From the NCBI GenBank assembly GCA_003478355.1, contig QUFC01000008.1:1-64000 (forward strand): a DNA stretch of 64,000 nt. The letters are read 5' to 3'. The position numbers and the translations under genes are program-made. The notes beneath the pieces are model-generated. The model was given only the letters and a program-made list of their open reading frames with translations, was not told the origin of the DNA and searched no databases. This DNA is from Lachnospiraceae bacterium AM48-27BH (lineage in GTDB: Bacteria; Bacillota; Clostridia; Lachnospirales; Lachnospiraceae). Within the stretch, counting starts at the first letter, position 1. Every line of letters begins with the position of its first letter. Positions 19,890 to 27,375 of this stretch are shown here, piece by piece.

Positions 19890-20294
19890 CTAACCCTCCA
19901 TCATCAGCAAATAATCAATATCCGCTCTGTTTGCTTCCACTTTCTCCTCGATGGTCTCCTTGTACATTTCCAGAGATACCACCGCGGCATGCTGGGTTTC
20001 TGATGTGGCTGTGCCATCCTCGTTTTCTGTCACTTTTACACCAATGGCTGCATTCGTATCCAGCATGATCCTGCTGCCAGGCTTGGTATATCCTTCATCA
20101 ATTCGAAGCGTCACCTCATCATTTAAGGTCTTCATGATCTTGGTTGCTTCCGGATTTTTAAATGTTGCCTGGACATCCTCCAATGTCTCTCCCTCTGGTT
20201 TCACAATTTCAATGGCAAGTCCTTTTGTAATGGATCTTATTCCATTCGGTACCAGGTCGTATTCTTTTCCTGTAGCAAGTCTTAATTTTTCCAT
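19890..20294 (-). CDS. phage tail-region protein (XkdW-position), unknown function
   Basis: A 134-residue protein with a beta-rich first half (LATGKEYDLVPNGI) and a C-terminal helix (EEKVEANRADIDYLLMME). It occupies the place of XkdW-like proteins directly upstream of XkdX. AAGGAG precedes the ATG. It lies just outside the fibre cassette array, about 140 bp from the first inversion site. Confidence 0.65.
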   Translation of the reverse strand: MEKLRLATGKEYDLVPNGIRSITKGLAIEIVKPEGETLEDVQATFKNPEATKIMKTLNDEVTLRIDEGYTKPGSRIMLDTNAAIGVKVTENEDGTATSETQHAAVVSLEMYKETIEEKVEANRADIDYLLMMEG

Positions 20295-20431
20295 GGTTGG
20301 CTCCTTTCTCTAAGCTAATTCTATAGTAAACGATCATCTGTCAAATTTCTCCCATGGCTAAACTGATGAATGTATGTTTTTTTGTATAAATATAAAGTTT
20401 GGATTTTCTGAGATTTTATATTTTATTTCTG

Positions 20432-20473
20432 TGAAATAGCAATGGTGGTACTTTTAGTGATGTAAAACTATGA
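20432..20473 (+). pseudogene. silent fibre C-terminal cassette F (very short)
   Basis: In the frame set by the core (AAT AGC AAT), plus-strand reading gives NSNGGTFSDVKL and a stop at 20471. If joined to the expressed N-terminus it would give a fibre protein of about 145 residues, by far the shortest form. It may be a degenerate cassette or a truncated no-adhesin state. Confidence 0.4.
20434..20442 (+). repeat. inversion site 1
   Basis: AAATAGCAA on the plus strand at the outer edge of unit 1. A TGA lies in frame just before it, so the outer side is non-coding. Confidence 0.65.
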
Positions 20474-20968
20474 TACTTCGGTCAACGACGGCGCATACCA
20501 ATGCCATCCAGTGGAATTTCGACCAAAAACTACCATCCTTGGATTATCAGATATTAAGATACACCAGCCATAGTTAACTGAAGTGCGCATCCATAAGATG
20601 CTAAATCCGGATGTACCAAAATATCCGTCAGAATCTGATGGTTCTACACGAACAAATGTACATTTACCTGGCGTACCATTATTTTTTACCCATTCACCAA
20701 TATTGGATAATTTCCCGCTCAGAGAAATGTAGTCTACGCCATTGTATTGGGTCACGCCTAAATAATCCTTTGTGGCAAGCAGTTTTTCGGATCCCCATGC
20801 ACCATTGGTCTGTGCATTCACAGCTATGGACTTATCTTCTTCATTCATCCGTAGCATTAACAAACTGTTAGTAATTTTGTTGATTAAGTACATATATGGA
20901 CCATTGTCAACTTTACCGATTACCAATTTGGCATTTTCAGATTGGAAGTTACTCAAATTGCTATTTAC
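20468..20968 (-). pseudogene. silent fibre C-terminal cassette E
   Basis: From the core the minus-strand frame gives NSNLSNFQSENAKLVIGKVD and about 145 more residues to the stop at 20468. It contains KLLATKDYLGVTQYN and GYFGTSGFSILWM, typical of beta-rich phage fibre tips. Ten further codons with an ATG at 20998 precede the core but have no ribosome site. Joined to the expressed N-terminus it would make a protein of about 298 residues. Confidence 0.7.
20958..20966 (-). repeat. inversion site 2
   Basis: AAATAGCAA on the minus strand, inside the codons for N-S-N of cassette E. Confidence 0.7.
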
Positions 20969-21030
20969 CTTCACAAACAGTATTTTTAATATTTGCATAA
21001 ATATTTCTTCAAATGTATGCTTCTATTTAA

Positions 21031-21351
21031 TAAAATAGCAACACCTCGTTTGAATTTACTGCATCAAACGAAGTGTCTATCATCAATAATAAATCTGTAA
21101 AAGTAGGTCGAGTGGTCTATGTTGCTGTTAAAATAAAAATCGAATCTAAATTAACTACAGATAGTATTCTAAATTTTGCAGACATTGCAAAAAATCAATC
21201 GACAACTTTTTTAATTGGAAAAGGCAGTGAATGGAATATCGACAGTGTTGTTTATGGTTACATTAGTGGAAATTCCATTCTTATCAATAATAGTCAAGAA
21301 ACAATTTCAGTTGGAGATTTTTGGCATATCAACACTGTGCTGATATTATGA
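21031..21351 (+). pseudogene. silent fibre C-terminal cassette D
   Basis: In the core frame the plus strand reads NSNTSFEFTASNEVSIINNK and runs on to ITVLIL-like end VLIL at the stop (21349-21351). It contains GRVVYVAVKIKI and FLIGKGSEWN, a beta-rich fibre-tip pattern like the expressed cassette. A TAA in frame directly before the core means it cannot be read through from outside. Joined to the expressed N-terminus it would give about 238 residues. Confidence 0.7.
21033..21041 (+). repeat. inversion site 3
   Basis: AAATAGCAA on the plus strand at the outer edge of cassette D. Confidence 0.7.
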
Positions 21352-21407
21352 TTTTCCAACTCCGATTTAATGGAGTTAATTTTTTACCTTGGACGGCTCT
21401 TTAAACC

Positions 21408-21563
21408 TTATATTTCTGTTAATTTATAATGCTTTATCCCATTAAGTGTTTTTAGATCGATCCGTGGAACACCTGCATCTATGGCAAGATATGTATCTGT
21501 TTTTTTGTCCCGAATGGCTAAAAAAGTACCGTCTACAGTAATATAAATCTTGTTGCTATTTAT
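21408..21563 (-). pseudogene. silent fibre C-terminal cassette C
   Basis: In the core frame the minus strand reads NSNKIYITVDGTFLAIRDKK and ends KHYKLTEI at the stop (21408-21410), 51 residues in all. It has no start codon of its own. Joined to the expressed N-terminus it would give about 183 residues. Confidence 0.68.
21553..21561 (-). repeat. inversion site 4
   Basis: AAATAGCAA on the minus strand at the start of cassette C, about 110 bp from the recombinase stop codon. Confidence 0.7.
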
Positions 21564-21670
21564 TTAGGAACGCATATTCTTCAAAAATATTATTTATACA
21601 TTTCTTTTTCTCCACGCCAAAAAAGCCACCTGCAGCAGCCTCTTTCACAAATATATTGGATTATCAAATG

Positions 21671-22666
21671 CTATGCGGCATGATGTTTTTTATAGGAAAT
21701 CGCCAGTGTATTCATACTTATTTTTGCATAAATCTTTGTTGTATCCAGCTTCTTATGTCCCAACAATTCCGACACTTCATTGAGGGATGCTCCATGCTCA
21801 AGCATATCCGTAGCAAATGTGTGCCTCAACAAATGTGGAAAAACTGCCCTTCCAATTCCGGACCTTTCTCCAATGGCCCTCAATTCTCTTTCAATGGATT
21901 CTTTACCCAAACGTTTATATGGAGCCCTTGAAGAGACGAATAGTGCCGGGCTATCATCGTTTCTGCTTTTGATGTAATTTTCTATTGCTAACATGGCCTT
22001 TGCATTTAGGAATATGCATCTTTCCCGATCCCCCTTTCCTGTGATTATCACGCTCCTAGATTGTTTATCTATCTCTCCGTAGTTGATTCCAACTATTTCA
22101 CTCACACGGCCACCAGTTGCATACAGCGTCTCAAATAGCGCCTTCTCTCGTAATGTTTGGCAAGCAGCTCGGACTTTTTCCAGTTCTATATCATTTAACG
22201 GTTCCCTGAGCCTGGCTTTATATTTTACCGGATCAACGGTTCTGGAAGGATTATGCGCCATTTTTCCAGTCTCGTGCATCGTGGTATAAAATGATGAAAG
22301 TATCAGTCTTTTGCCGTCCAATGTTCTGTTCGATGCCCCAAGCTTCGCCCTGTAATCCAGATACGCTAAAATATCAAGATCTTTCACCTGCCTCAGATCT
22401 TTTTTAACCCAGAGGGCAAAATCTGATAATAGGTCACGATACTGCTTAATTGTTCCTGATGAGCATCCCTTCATCTCCTTTCTTGCCAAGAATTCCCGAA
22501 TATCCATTGGCAATTCATATACCATTGGCGCTGGAAGCGTTTCTTCCTTTTTGACCCTGTACCCTCGCATCGCCTTCGCAACCGCCAGATCAATGATCTT
22601 CAACTGATCTGTTGTAAATTCTCCCTGAAGTTCTAAAATGATTTGATTTCTAATCTCAGTGGACAT
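21671..22666 (-). CDS. tyrosine recombinase, likely shufflon invertase of the tail-fibre array
   Basis: A 331-residue tyrosine recombinase with a SAM-like N-terminal domain (IREFLARKEMKGCSSGTIKQ) and a complete catalytic set: Arg187 in GGRVSE, a Lys in ITGKGDRER, His278/Arg281 in HLLRHTF, His304 in LLGHKK and nucleophile Tyr313 in KIYAKI. It is XerC/D-like and unrelated in detail to the phage integrase at 42286. The start at 22666 is chosen because AAGGAG lies nine bases upstream; an earlier TTG has none. It lies between invertible units 2 and 3, with fibre cassettes on both sides, which points to Rci-like inversion of fibre ends rather than integration. That role is inferred from context. 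Confidence 0.85.
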   Translation of the reverse strand: MSTEIRNQIILELQGEFTTDQLKIIDLAVAKAMRGYRVKKEETLPAPMVYELPMDIREFLARKEMKGCSSGTIKQYRDLLSDFALWVKKDLRQVKDLDILAYLDYRAKLGASNRTLDGKRLILSSFYTTMHETGKMAHNPSRTVDPVKYKARLREPLNDIELEKVRAACQTLREKALFETLYATGGRVSEIVGINYGEIDKQSRSVIITGKGDRERCIFLNAKAMLAIENYIKSRNDDSPALFVSSRAPYKRLGKESIERELRAIGERSGIGRAVFPHLLRHTFATDMLEHGASLNEVSELLGHKKLDTTKIYAKISMNTLAISYKKHHAA

Positions 22667-22790
22667 ATCCCTTATCTCCTTTTTCTTGTATTCAAGAAGC
22701 AAATCCTCTTAGAAAAAAAGACTTGCCCTTTTTACTGTAATCTCTAAAATCAGAAATTCAAACCATTATCCCAGCTTTTCCACTGCATTG

Positions 22791-23126
22791 CTAAATAGCA
22801 AGATGTCCAATATTGCGAACTACAAGACATTCTCGATGAAGAAAGATGTTGAACCAACTAATGAAACACTGGTTGGAAATTTCTCATTGCCAGCTGGTAT
22901 ATGGTTGGTGATTGGCCATATTGCATGGGGATCTAGCCAAGATTGCTTTTACACTTTCGCTATACATACCAGAATCGTTCGAGCAAATGCATTGAGTGGT
23001 GGTGGCACAATCAACGCCCTTATCCTTAACAGTTCTGTAACATCCGACTATGGTGTCAGATCATATAACGGGGGAACAAACCTAATGAATGCAAGAGTTG
23101 AAATCAACGCCATTAAGATTGGTTAA
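22791..23126 (+). pseudogene. silent fibre C-terminal cassette B
   Basis: In the core frame the plus strand reads LNSKMSNIANYKTFSMKKD and continues to INAIKIG at the stop. It contains GNFSLPAGIWLVIGHIAWG and ends with beta-strand patterns typical of phage fibre tips. Joined to the expressed N-terminus it would make a protein of about 243 residues. No ribosome site precedes it. Confidence 0.75.
22793..22801 (+). repeat. inversion site 5
   Basis: AAATAGCAA on the plus strand; here it is part of the near-palindrome TTGCTAAATAGCAA (22788-22801). Confidence 0.75.
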
Positions 23127-23143
23127 AAATCTTGCATAATGAA

Positions 23144-23851
23144 TTAGCAAGGAAACATAAAAGAATATATCCAGTATTTTGTTGCTGTTACTGGATATAA
23201 ACTTAAAATTCCGGAAGTGTAGAGAATACCAAAAATTTCTATTCCTCCACCCATAGATCCGGCAGTAAAGTAGAAGTTATGCTTCGGACGAAATCCTTCC
23301 GGAAGTGTTGTAATATCGTTATAAGTACTGGCGGTAAGGAGTTTATCTGCTGATGATCCACTGACAAACACAAAACCGTTCTTTTTTGTAGCTTTACAAT
23401 AATTTCCATATACAGTTATGCTTGTTGATCCAAGCTCCCCTGTGTTGCTATTTAGCGTCTCAATGGACTGCTGCATTGCATACGCCAGCGCCGAAGTCGG
23501 CACCTTCTCGGCATCATTCACCTGTACATTGGACATCATGCTTTTGGCAATCAGCTGATTGGCTACTTTATCTGCTAACACATCAATCAAGCTTTGTGCA
23601 TTTACCTGTCCTCCCTGGGAGCCAGAAAGCCCCTGAGAGTCAATCGCCGTTACCAGTGACAATAATTCCGCGGCAAAACCTCTCGCCAGATACTTCCAGT
23701 TTTCTCCCTCTGCTGGTGTTACTCCGTTTAAATTATCCTTCAGTGCTAACCACGTGGAACCATCATAAAGTACGAACTGCCCTTTATTATATGTGGCTTC
23801 AGCACTATATGTTCCCTTGTCTGCAATTCCAACTAAACCTAATGATGTCAT
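23144..23851 (-). CDS. tail-fibre protein with switchable C-terminus (currently cassette A)
   Basis: A 235-residue fibre subunit. Residues 1-55 resemble a small carbohydrate-binding (CBM5/12-like) module (KGTYSAEATYNKGQFVLYDG, STWLALKDN). Residues 56-132 are helical linker. The inversion site codes LNSN at 133-136, after which the expressed tip (GELGSTSITVYGNYCKATKK) begins. ATG at 23851 overlaps the stop of the upstream gene (ATGA), so the two are translationally coupled. Downstream lie five silent alternative tips, so this gene is the expression locus of the array. The tip probably contacts the host surface; that is inferred. Confidence 0.85.
   Translation of the reverse strand: MTSLGLVGIADKGTYSAEATYNKGQFVLYDGSTWLALKDNLNGVTPAEGENWKYLARGFAAELLSLVTAIDSQGLSGSQGGQVNAQSLIDVLADKVANQLIAKSMMSNVQVNDAEKVPTSALAYAMQQSIETLNSNTGELGSTSITVYGNYCKATKKNGFVFVSGSSADKLLTASTYNDITTLPEGFRPKHNFYFTAGSMGGGIEIFGILYTSGILSLYPVTATKYWIYSFMFPC
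23445..23453 (-). repeat. inversion site 6 (in expressed fibre gene)
   Basis: AAATAGCAA on the minus strand within codons 133-136 (CTA AAT AGC AAC) of the expressed fibre gene. This is the site against which sites 1, 3 and 5 would recombine to invert DNA. Confidence 0.78.
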
Positions 23852-24735
23852 ACTTTTTCTCCTCCTACTAAGTATTCATAAGACAGGATCTTGTTCTCAT
23901 CCAAGCTGAATACGATTCCTTCTGCCTGGGAATCCTGGATCAGTTCCATGGTGTCTGTATCAATATGGAACTTCGGGGGAATGATGCTGGCGTATGTTTC
24001 TGCCTGTTCTGCCGCTCTGGCAGCCCTTTCCGCCTCTGCTTTGGACCGACTGCTATAATACTTGCTGTTATTCTCATCCTCGCCCTGGCGGCTCTGTGTG
24101 CCTCCTATAGCCCAGCTTTCTGACAGTTTTGCAGCGTCCTTGGCTTCCTGGATGGCATCACCAAAGGTTTGAATCACCTGGTCTGTTTTATTATCCCTGG
24201 CTATCTCTGCCTGCTGCCGATCCAGTTCATTCTGCTTTCTGGCTTCTTCATTCTGCTGCCGCAGAGTCTCATTCTCCTGTCTCTGAGATTCATTGGCATC
24301 CAGGGTTTCTGTTTTCTGATCAATCCGTTGTTCCAACTGTTCCAGTTCCGACAAGCTTCCTGTATAGGTTCCTGGCGTGTTAATCGTATCTTCCACGTAC
24401 ATGGCTGCCTTGAATGAAGCCCATTTAACAGTTCCCTGGCTATCAGTACCGCGGATATTAATAAATACCGTTCCTGGCACCTGCAGGACATTTTTTGAGA
24501 TTGTCCAGGTTAACAGAACCGTATCTTCCTGAATCTCTTTTTCCAGGATTACCGTGTCCTTAGATCCATTTTCATATTCCAGATCCAGTCGGAAACTGAG
24601 TGCCGCCAGATCTACATTATTTACGGTCACGCGATCCAGGAAAAACGTCCGGATCTCAGTGTTATTATCGTAGGTAGTGCCAATATACCGCTCTAGGTTG
24701 GTGATCAGCATCTGCCTCCCTTTTAAAATAATCAT
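23848..24735 (-). CDS. tail-fibre/baseplate-type adaptor with coiled coil
   Basis: A 295-residue protein. Residues 1-130 are a beta-rich attachment domain (ITNLERYIGTTYDNNTEI). Residues 140-195 form a Gln/Glu/Asn coiled coil (RQENETLRQQNEEARKQNEL), and residues 205-250 contain the SESWAIGGT and SRSKAEAERAARAAEQAE motifs found in T7-like tail fibres. It most likely connects the switchable fibre to the virion. GGGAGAGGG precedes the ATG. Its stop overlaps the fibre start by 4 bp. Confidence 0.75.
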   Translation of the reverse strand: MIILKGRQMLITNLERYIGTTYDNNTEIRTFFLDRVTVNNVDLAALSFRLDLEYENGSKDTVILEKEIQEDTVLLTWTISKNVLQVPGTVFINIRGTDSQGTVKWASFKAAMYVEDTINTPGTYTGSLSELEQLEQRIDQKTETLDANESQRQENETLRQQNEEARKQNELDRQQAEIARDNKTDQVIQTFGDAIQEAKDAAKLSESWAIGGTQSRQGEDENNSKYYSSRSKAEAERAARAAEQAETYASIIPPKFHIDTDTMELIQDSQAEGIVFSLDENKILSYEYLVGGEKV

Positions 24736-24749
24736 GGCCCTCTCCCTTC

Positions 24750-24777
24750 AAAAAATGGGGTATGTTTCCATACCCCG
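24750..24777 (-). terminator. intrinsic terminator between head and tail-fibre genes
   Basis: On the minus strand GGGGTATG and CATACCCC form an 8-bp stem with a GAAA-type loop, followed by ATTTTTTG. It closes the head-gene message before the fibre adaptor gene. Confidence 0.8.
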
Positions 24778-24795
24778 TCTTCTCAAAGTTATTCT

Positions 24796-25281
24796 CTATT
24801 TTATGTATAATCTTGTTTTTTCCACAAAATCTGCTGTCAGTTTCTGCACCATTCTTCTAGTTGCAGCATCCTGCTTTGCAGAACTGTCCAGAACTTCCTT
24901 TACAAATCGTGGCACCTTTACAGGCACTCCACGCTGGATCTGCCAAGCCTTTCCGTTGATGTTTACAATCACATCATCCTTGTACTTGACCCCATCAAAG
25001 AAAAGTTCTACCTCTACCAGTTCCTCATAGTACTCACGTTCTTTTTTCTCCTGATCGCTCTCGAATTTCTCAGGTGCTTTATCCTCATTTACCTGGCCGC
25101 TTTTAGGTTTCGCCTTTTCAACTTCTTCTGCAATCAGCTTTTTCAGCTCGTCCATGGTCAGCGTCACAGTTTTAGGCTGAGATTCTTCCTGGTTTTCAAT
25201 TTCTTTCTGCTCTACATCCAGATCTTTGTTGTCCGTCTCCGGTGCCATTGCACCGAAATCTTCTTTCTTTTTTACTGCCAT
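24796..25281 (-). CDS. acidic phage head-region protein, unknown function
   Basis: About 161 residues. The N-terminal half is charged and probably disordered or helical (TMDELKKLIAEEVEKAKPKS); the C-terminal half is more compact (VNINGKAWQIQRGVPVKVPR, FVKEVLDSS). I start it at 25281 (MAVKKKEDFG) because GGAG/AGGG sites lie just upstream; an in-frame ATG eight codons earlier has no ribosome site. It follows the major capsid gene, so it could be a head decoration or completion protein. Confidence 0.65.
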   Translation of the reverse strand: MAVKKKEDFGAMAPETDNKDLDVEQKEIENQEESQPKTVTLTMDELKKLIAEEVEKAKPKSGQVNEDKAPEKFESDQEKKEREYYEELVEVELFFDGVKYKDDVIVNINGKAWQIQRGVPVKVPRFVKEVLDSSAKQDAATRRMVQKLTADFVEKTRLYIK

Positions 25282-25332
25282 CACTTTCCCTTTCTCCAGG
25301 GACATATGGGGGGAATATGCCCTGGGTCTTAT

Positions 25333-26346
25333 TTAGTTTGCTCCGGAATCAAAACTGGAGGTTGTCTCGATCCGGCACATGAACTGCTCCACCAGACGTT
25401 CTGCTACCTTTGTCGCTTTCCATCCTGCGGAGGCTCTCTGGTTTAACGGGTCGGAAGTACCACCAGATCCTAACTGCTTGATGATGGTTTCCAAGCCTCC
25501 GCCACTGACTTCAGTGACTCCGTATGCATTGGAGCCTAAGACCAGGGTGGAGTATACGTCTGGCGCATCTCCGGAAGATGGAGCTTTTCCTGCTTTCTCC
25601 CAGATTTTTGCTTCCGTGGTTTCTACAAATCGAACGCCTGCGATCTTTCCAATCTCGCCGTTCCATGCCAGATCCGGAGTTGTGTACTTATTCATGTCTT
25701 TCCACTCTGGGTCTGAAGTCAGATCATACTCGCAATCCGGATGGATAATGCCAACAAAAGAACCGTCAATCTTCTTGGCGTTCTGCGTCTTTAAGAAACG
25801 TGCTGCCATCTTAATTGCTTTTACCGTCAGCTTATGGTCCTTGGTCAGTAAGTTTCTGGCGGTCACCTGGCCTTCTGCGTACTGTACGGATGTACCGCCG
25901 TTTAGTACCTCTCTGGTAACCGTATCCAGTGTCCGGCCTGCCTGGGAGCCTAAGAGTTCCACCGCTTGTACCATGTTGTTATCAATGGCAGTCAATAACA
26001 GCATATCTGACAACATGATCCAATCACCATACTGTGCCACTTCAGCGGTAATGGTTGTTGCATCCAGTGGTCTACCGTCAGGAGTAACGCCCTCAGTCAG
26101 CGGTGTTAAGGCTTTTGGCAGCGGATTATATTTTCGGAACTCAATCTTTTTACCACCATTTTTCGGAATCGGACGCTTCTGACCGAACTGGTCGTGTACC
26201 AGTTCCGGCTCCGCATTGTCGATCAGGTAGTTATCGTAGTAGGTCTTCATCTCAGCAGACAGGTTGTTTCCGCTGCTGTTTGATGTTGTTGCATTGATCG
26301 TTGTATCAAACAATCTAAGGTTTAATGCTAAGTATCTGTCTTTCAT
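25333..26346 (-). CDS. N4-gp56 family major capsid protein
   Basis: A 337-residue capsid subunit. GQKRPIPKNGGKKIEFRKYN and PLTEGVTPDGRPLDATTITA, then VAQYGDWIMLSD, are the signature of the N4-gp56 capsid family, and GIIHPDCEYDL plus GEIGKIAGVRFVET belong to the central domain. The N-terminus (residues 6-14, LALNLRLFD) matches the scaffold protein N-terminus and the Prp cleavage motif of ribosomal protein L27, so it is probably trimmed after residue 13. It follows the scaffold gene and precedes a head-region gene and terminator. Confidence 0.92.
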   Translation of the reverse strand: MKDRYLALNLRLFDTTINATTSNSSGNNLSAEMKTYYDNYLIDNAEPELVHDQFGQKRPIPKNGGKKIEFRKYNPLPKALTPLTEGVTPDGRPLDATTITAEVAQYGDWIMLSDMLLLTAIDNNMVQAVELLGSQAGRTLDTVTREVLNGGTSVQYAEGQVTARNLLTKDHKLTVKAIKMAARFLKTQNAKKIDGSFVGIIHPDCEYDLTSDPEWKDMNKYTTPDLAWNGEIGKIAGVRFVETTEAKIWEKAGKAPSSGDAPDVYSTLVLGSNAYGVTEVSGGGLETIIKQLGSGGTSDPLNQRASAGWKATKVAERLVEQFMCRIETTSSFDSGAN

Positions 26347-26366
26347 TTATCCTCCTTCTCTGACGA

Positions 26367-27317
26367 TCAGAAGACAATTCTTTCTCCTCTCGCCACTCTT
26401 CTGGCGATCTCTGCCCTGTCTGCTTTCGTCAGCTTGCTTACATCTGCTCGCACGTTGGCGCTTGCCTGGGCTCCTAAACCATTCTCGACAGGACGGTTAT
26501 TTCTGGATGCAATTCCATCTGCAGTCTTTTTTGCGATGGTTTTTGCGGTATACTGCATGGCTCCAGCCATGATCTCCTCGTGATGCAGCGCTTCAAATGC
26601 CGTTTTTACGGATACGCCTGCACCAAGCATCCGGCCAAAATCTGCGTTATCCAGTTCTCTTTGCAGGTCAAATCCCGGATACATAGCTTTTACCTGCTCT
26701 GCCTGCTGCATCCAGTCAGCCCAAACCTGGTCCTGCTGCTGCTGGCGTTCCTGCTGTTGCCTGGCTGCCTTGGCATGGGCGTTTTCCCGCTCCAACTTCT
26801 GCATGCGCTTATACTGTTCCACAGTCAGCCCCTCAGCTGCTGCCGCGTCCTCAAAGAATCCATCGTCCTCTTCCATGGCTTTCATGATTCCATCATAATC
26901 CGTGGCGTCTTTCACGCCATACCGGCTTGCCAGAGATTCCATGATCGGGCTCATGCGTTCCATGTTTTTCTCCATGGTCTTCATATTCCTTACCCGCTCT
27001 TTGGCAATATTTTGGGTCCGTTCGGCGTACAGATCATGATATTCTTCATTGATCAACCGTTCAAATTCCGCTCTACGTGCTTCTGGGTCTACGGTTTCTA
27101 CTGCAGCGGCGGCCTGCTGTCCGGTGCTTTCCTGCACCTGCGTCTCCTGCTTTCCATATACGACATTTGCAAGATCATTCGCCCGTCCCTTCCCGGCGGC
27201 GGAAGTTGTTGTTTCTGCGCCCGTACCTGTCCCTGTAGCTGGCGCGGATCCAGTGGAAGCGCTTCCGCCCTCTCCATCAAATAACTGCAGGTTCAAGGTT
27301 AAATTTCTTTTTTTCAT
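26367..27317 (-). CDS. capsid scaffold protein
   Basis: A 316-residue, Gln/Glu/Ala-rich, largely helical protein (KAARQQQERQQQQDQ) with a basic C-terminus ending RRVARGERIVF, the usual layout of a scaffold whose tail contacts capsid. I start it at 27317 (MKKRNLTLNLQLFDG), preceded by AAGGAG; the frame extends 35 codons upstream without a ribosome site. Residues 6-14 (LTLNLQLFD) repeat the capsid N-terminal motif, and a Prp-type protease gene lies just upstream. Confidence 0.85.
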   Translation of the reverse strand: MKKRNLTLNLQLFDGEGGSASTGSAPATGTGTGAETTTSAAGKGRANDLANVVYGKQETQVQESTGQQAAAAVETVDPEARRAEFERLINEEYHDLYAERTQNIAKERVRNMKTMEKNMERMSPIMESLASRYGVKDATDYDGIMKAMEEDDGFFEDAAAAEGLTVEQYKRMQKLERENAHAKAARQQQERQQQQDQVWADWMQQAEQVKAMYPGFDLQRELDNADFGRMLGAGVSVKTAFEALHHEEIMAGAMQYTAKTIAKKTADGIASRNNRPVENGLGAQASANVRADVSKLTKADRAEIARRVARGERIVF

Positions 27318-27375
27318 GGATATTCTCCTTCTCTCGGTCTTTCCCGGTGTCAGCTTTTTGCATGGTTTCATGATA

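Larger units (their letters stand above)
20432..20968. other. invertible unit 1 of tail-fibre array (cassettes E and F)
   Basis: This 537-bp segment is flanked by the 9-bp core AAATAGCAA in opposite orientation (plus at about 20434-20442, minus at 20958-20966). It holds two convergent fibre C-termini whose stop codons nearly touch (minus cassette E to 20468, plus cassette F to 20473). Neither is joined to an N-terminus in this orientation. Confidence 0.75.
21031..21563. other. invertible unit 2 of tail-fibre array (cassettes C and D)
   Basis: This 533-bp segment is flanked by AAATAGCAA in opposite orientation (plus at 21033-21041, minus at 21553-21561). It holds plus-strand cassette D (stop 21351) and minus-strand cassette C (stop 21408), convergent and silent here. 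Together with units 1 and 3 it repeats the same design. Confidence 0.75.
22791..23455. other. invertible unit 3 of tail-fibre array (cassettes A and B)
   Basis: This 665-bp segment is flanked by AAATAGCAA in opposite orientation (plus at 22793-22801, minus at 23445-23453). It holds minus-strand cassette A, which is joined to the fibre N-terminus and expressed, and plus-strand cassette B, which is silent. The stop codons are 17 bp apart (23126 and 23144). Inversion of this unit alone would exchange A for B in frame and leave the recombinase gene in place. Confidence 0.8.

Noticed and set aside
21671-22666. Second integrase of a nested mobile element
   Set aside because: No att repeats or cargo genes surround it; fibre cassettes and inverted sites lie on both sides, which fits a DNA invertase.
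20300-23851. Diversity-generating retroelement for tail-fibre variation
   Set aside because: No reverse transcriptase gene and no template/variable repeat pair in the window.
24750-24777. Hairpin as an inversion or recombination site
   Set aside because: It is followed by a T-run on the minus strand and lies between two operons, so a terminator explains it fully.
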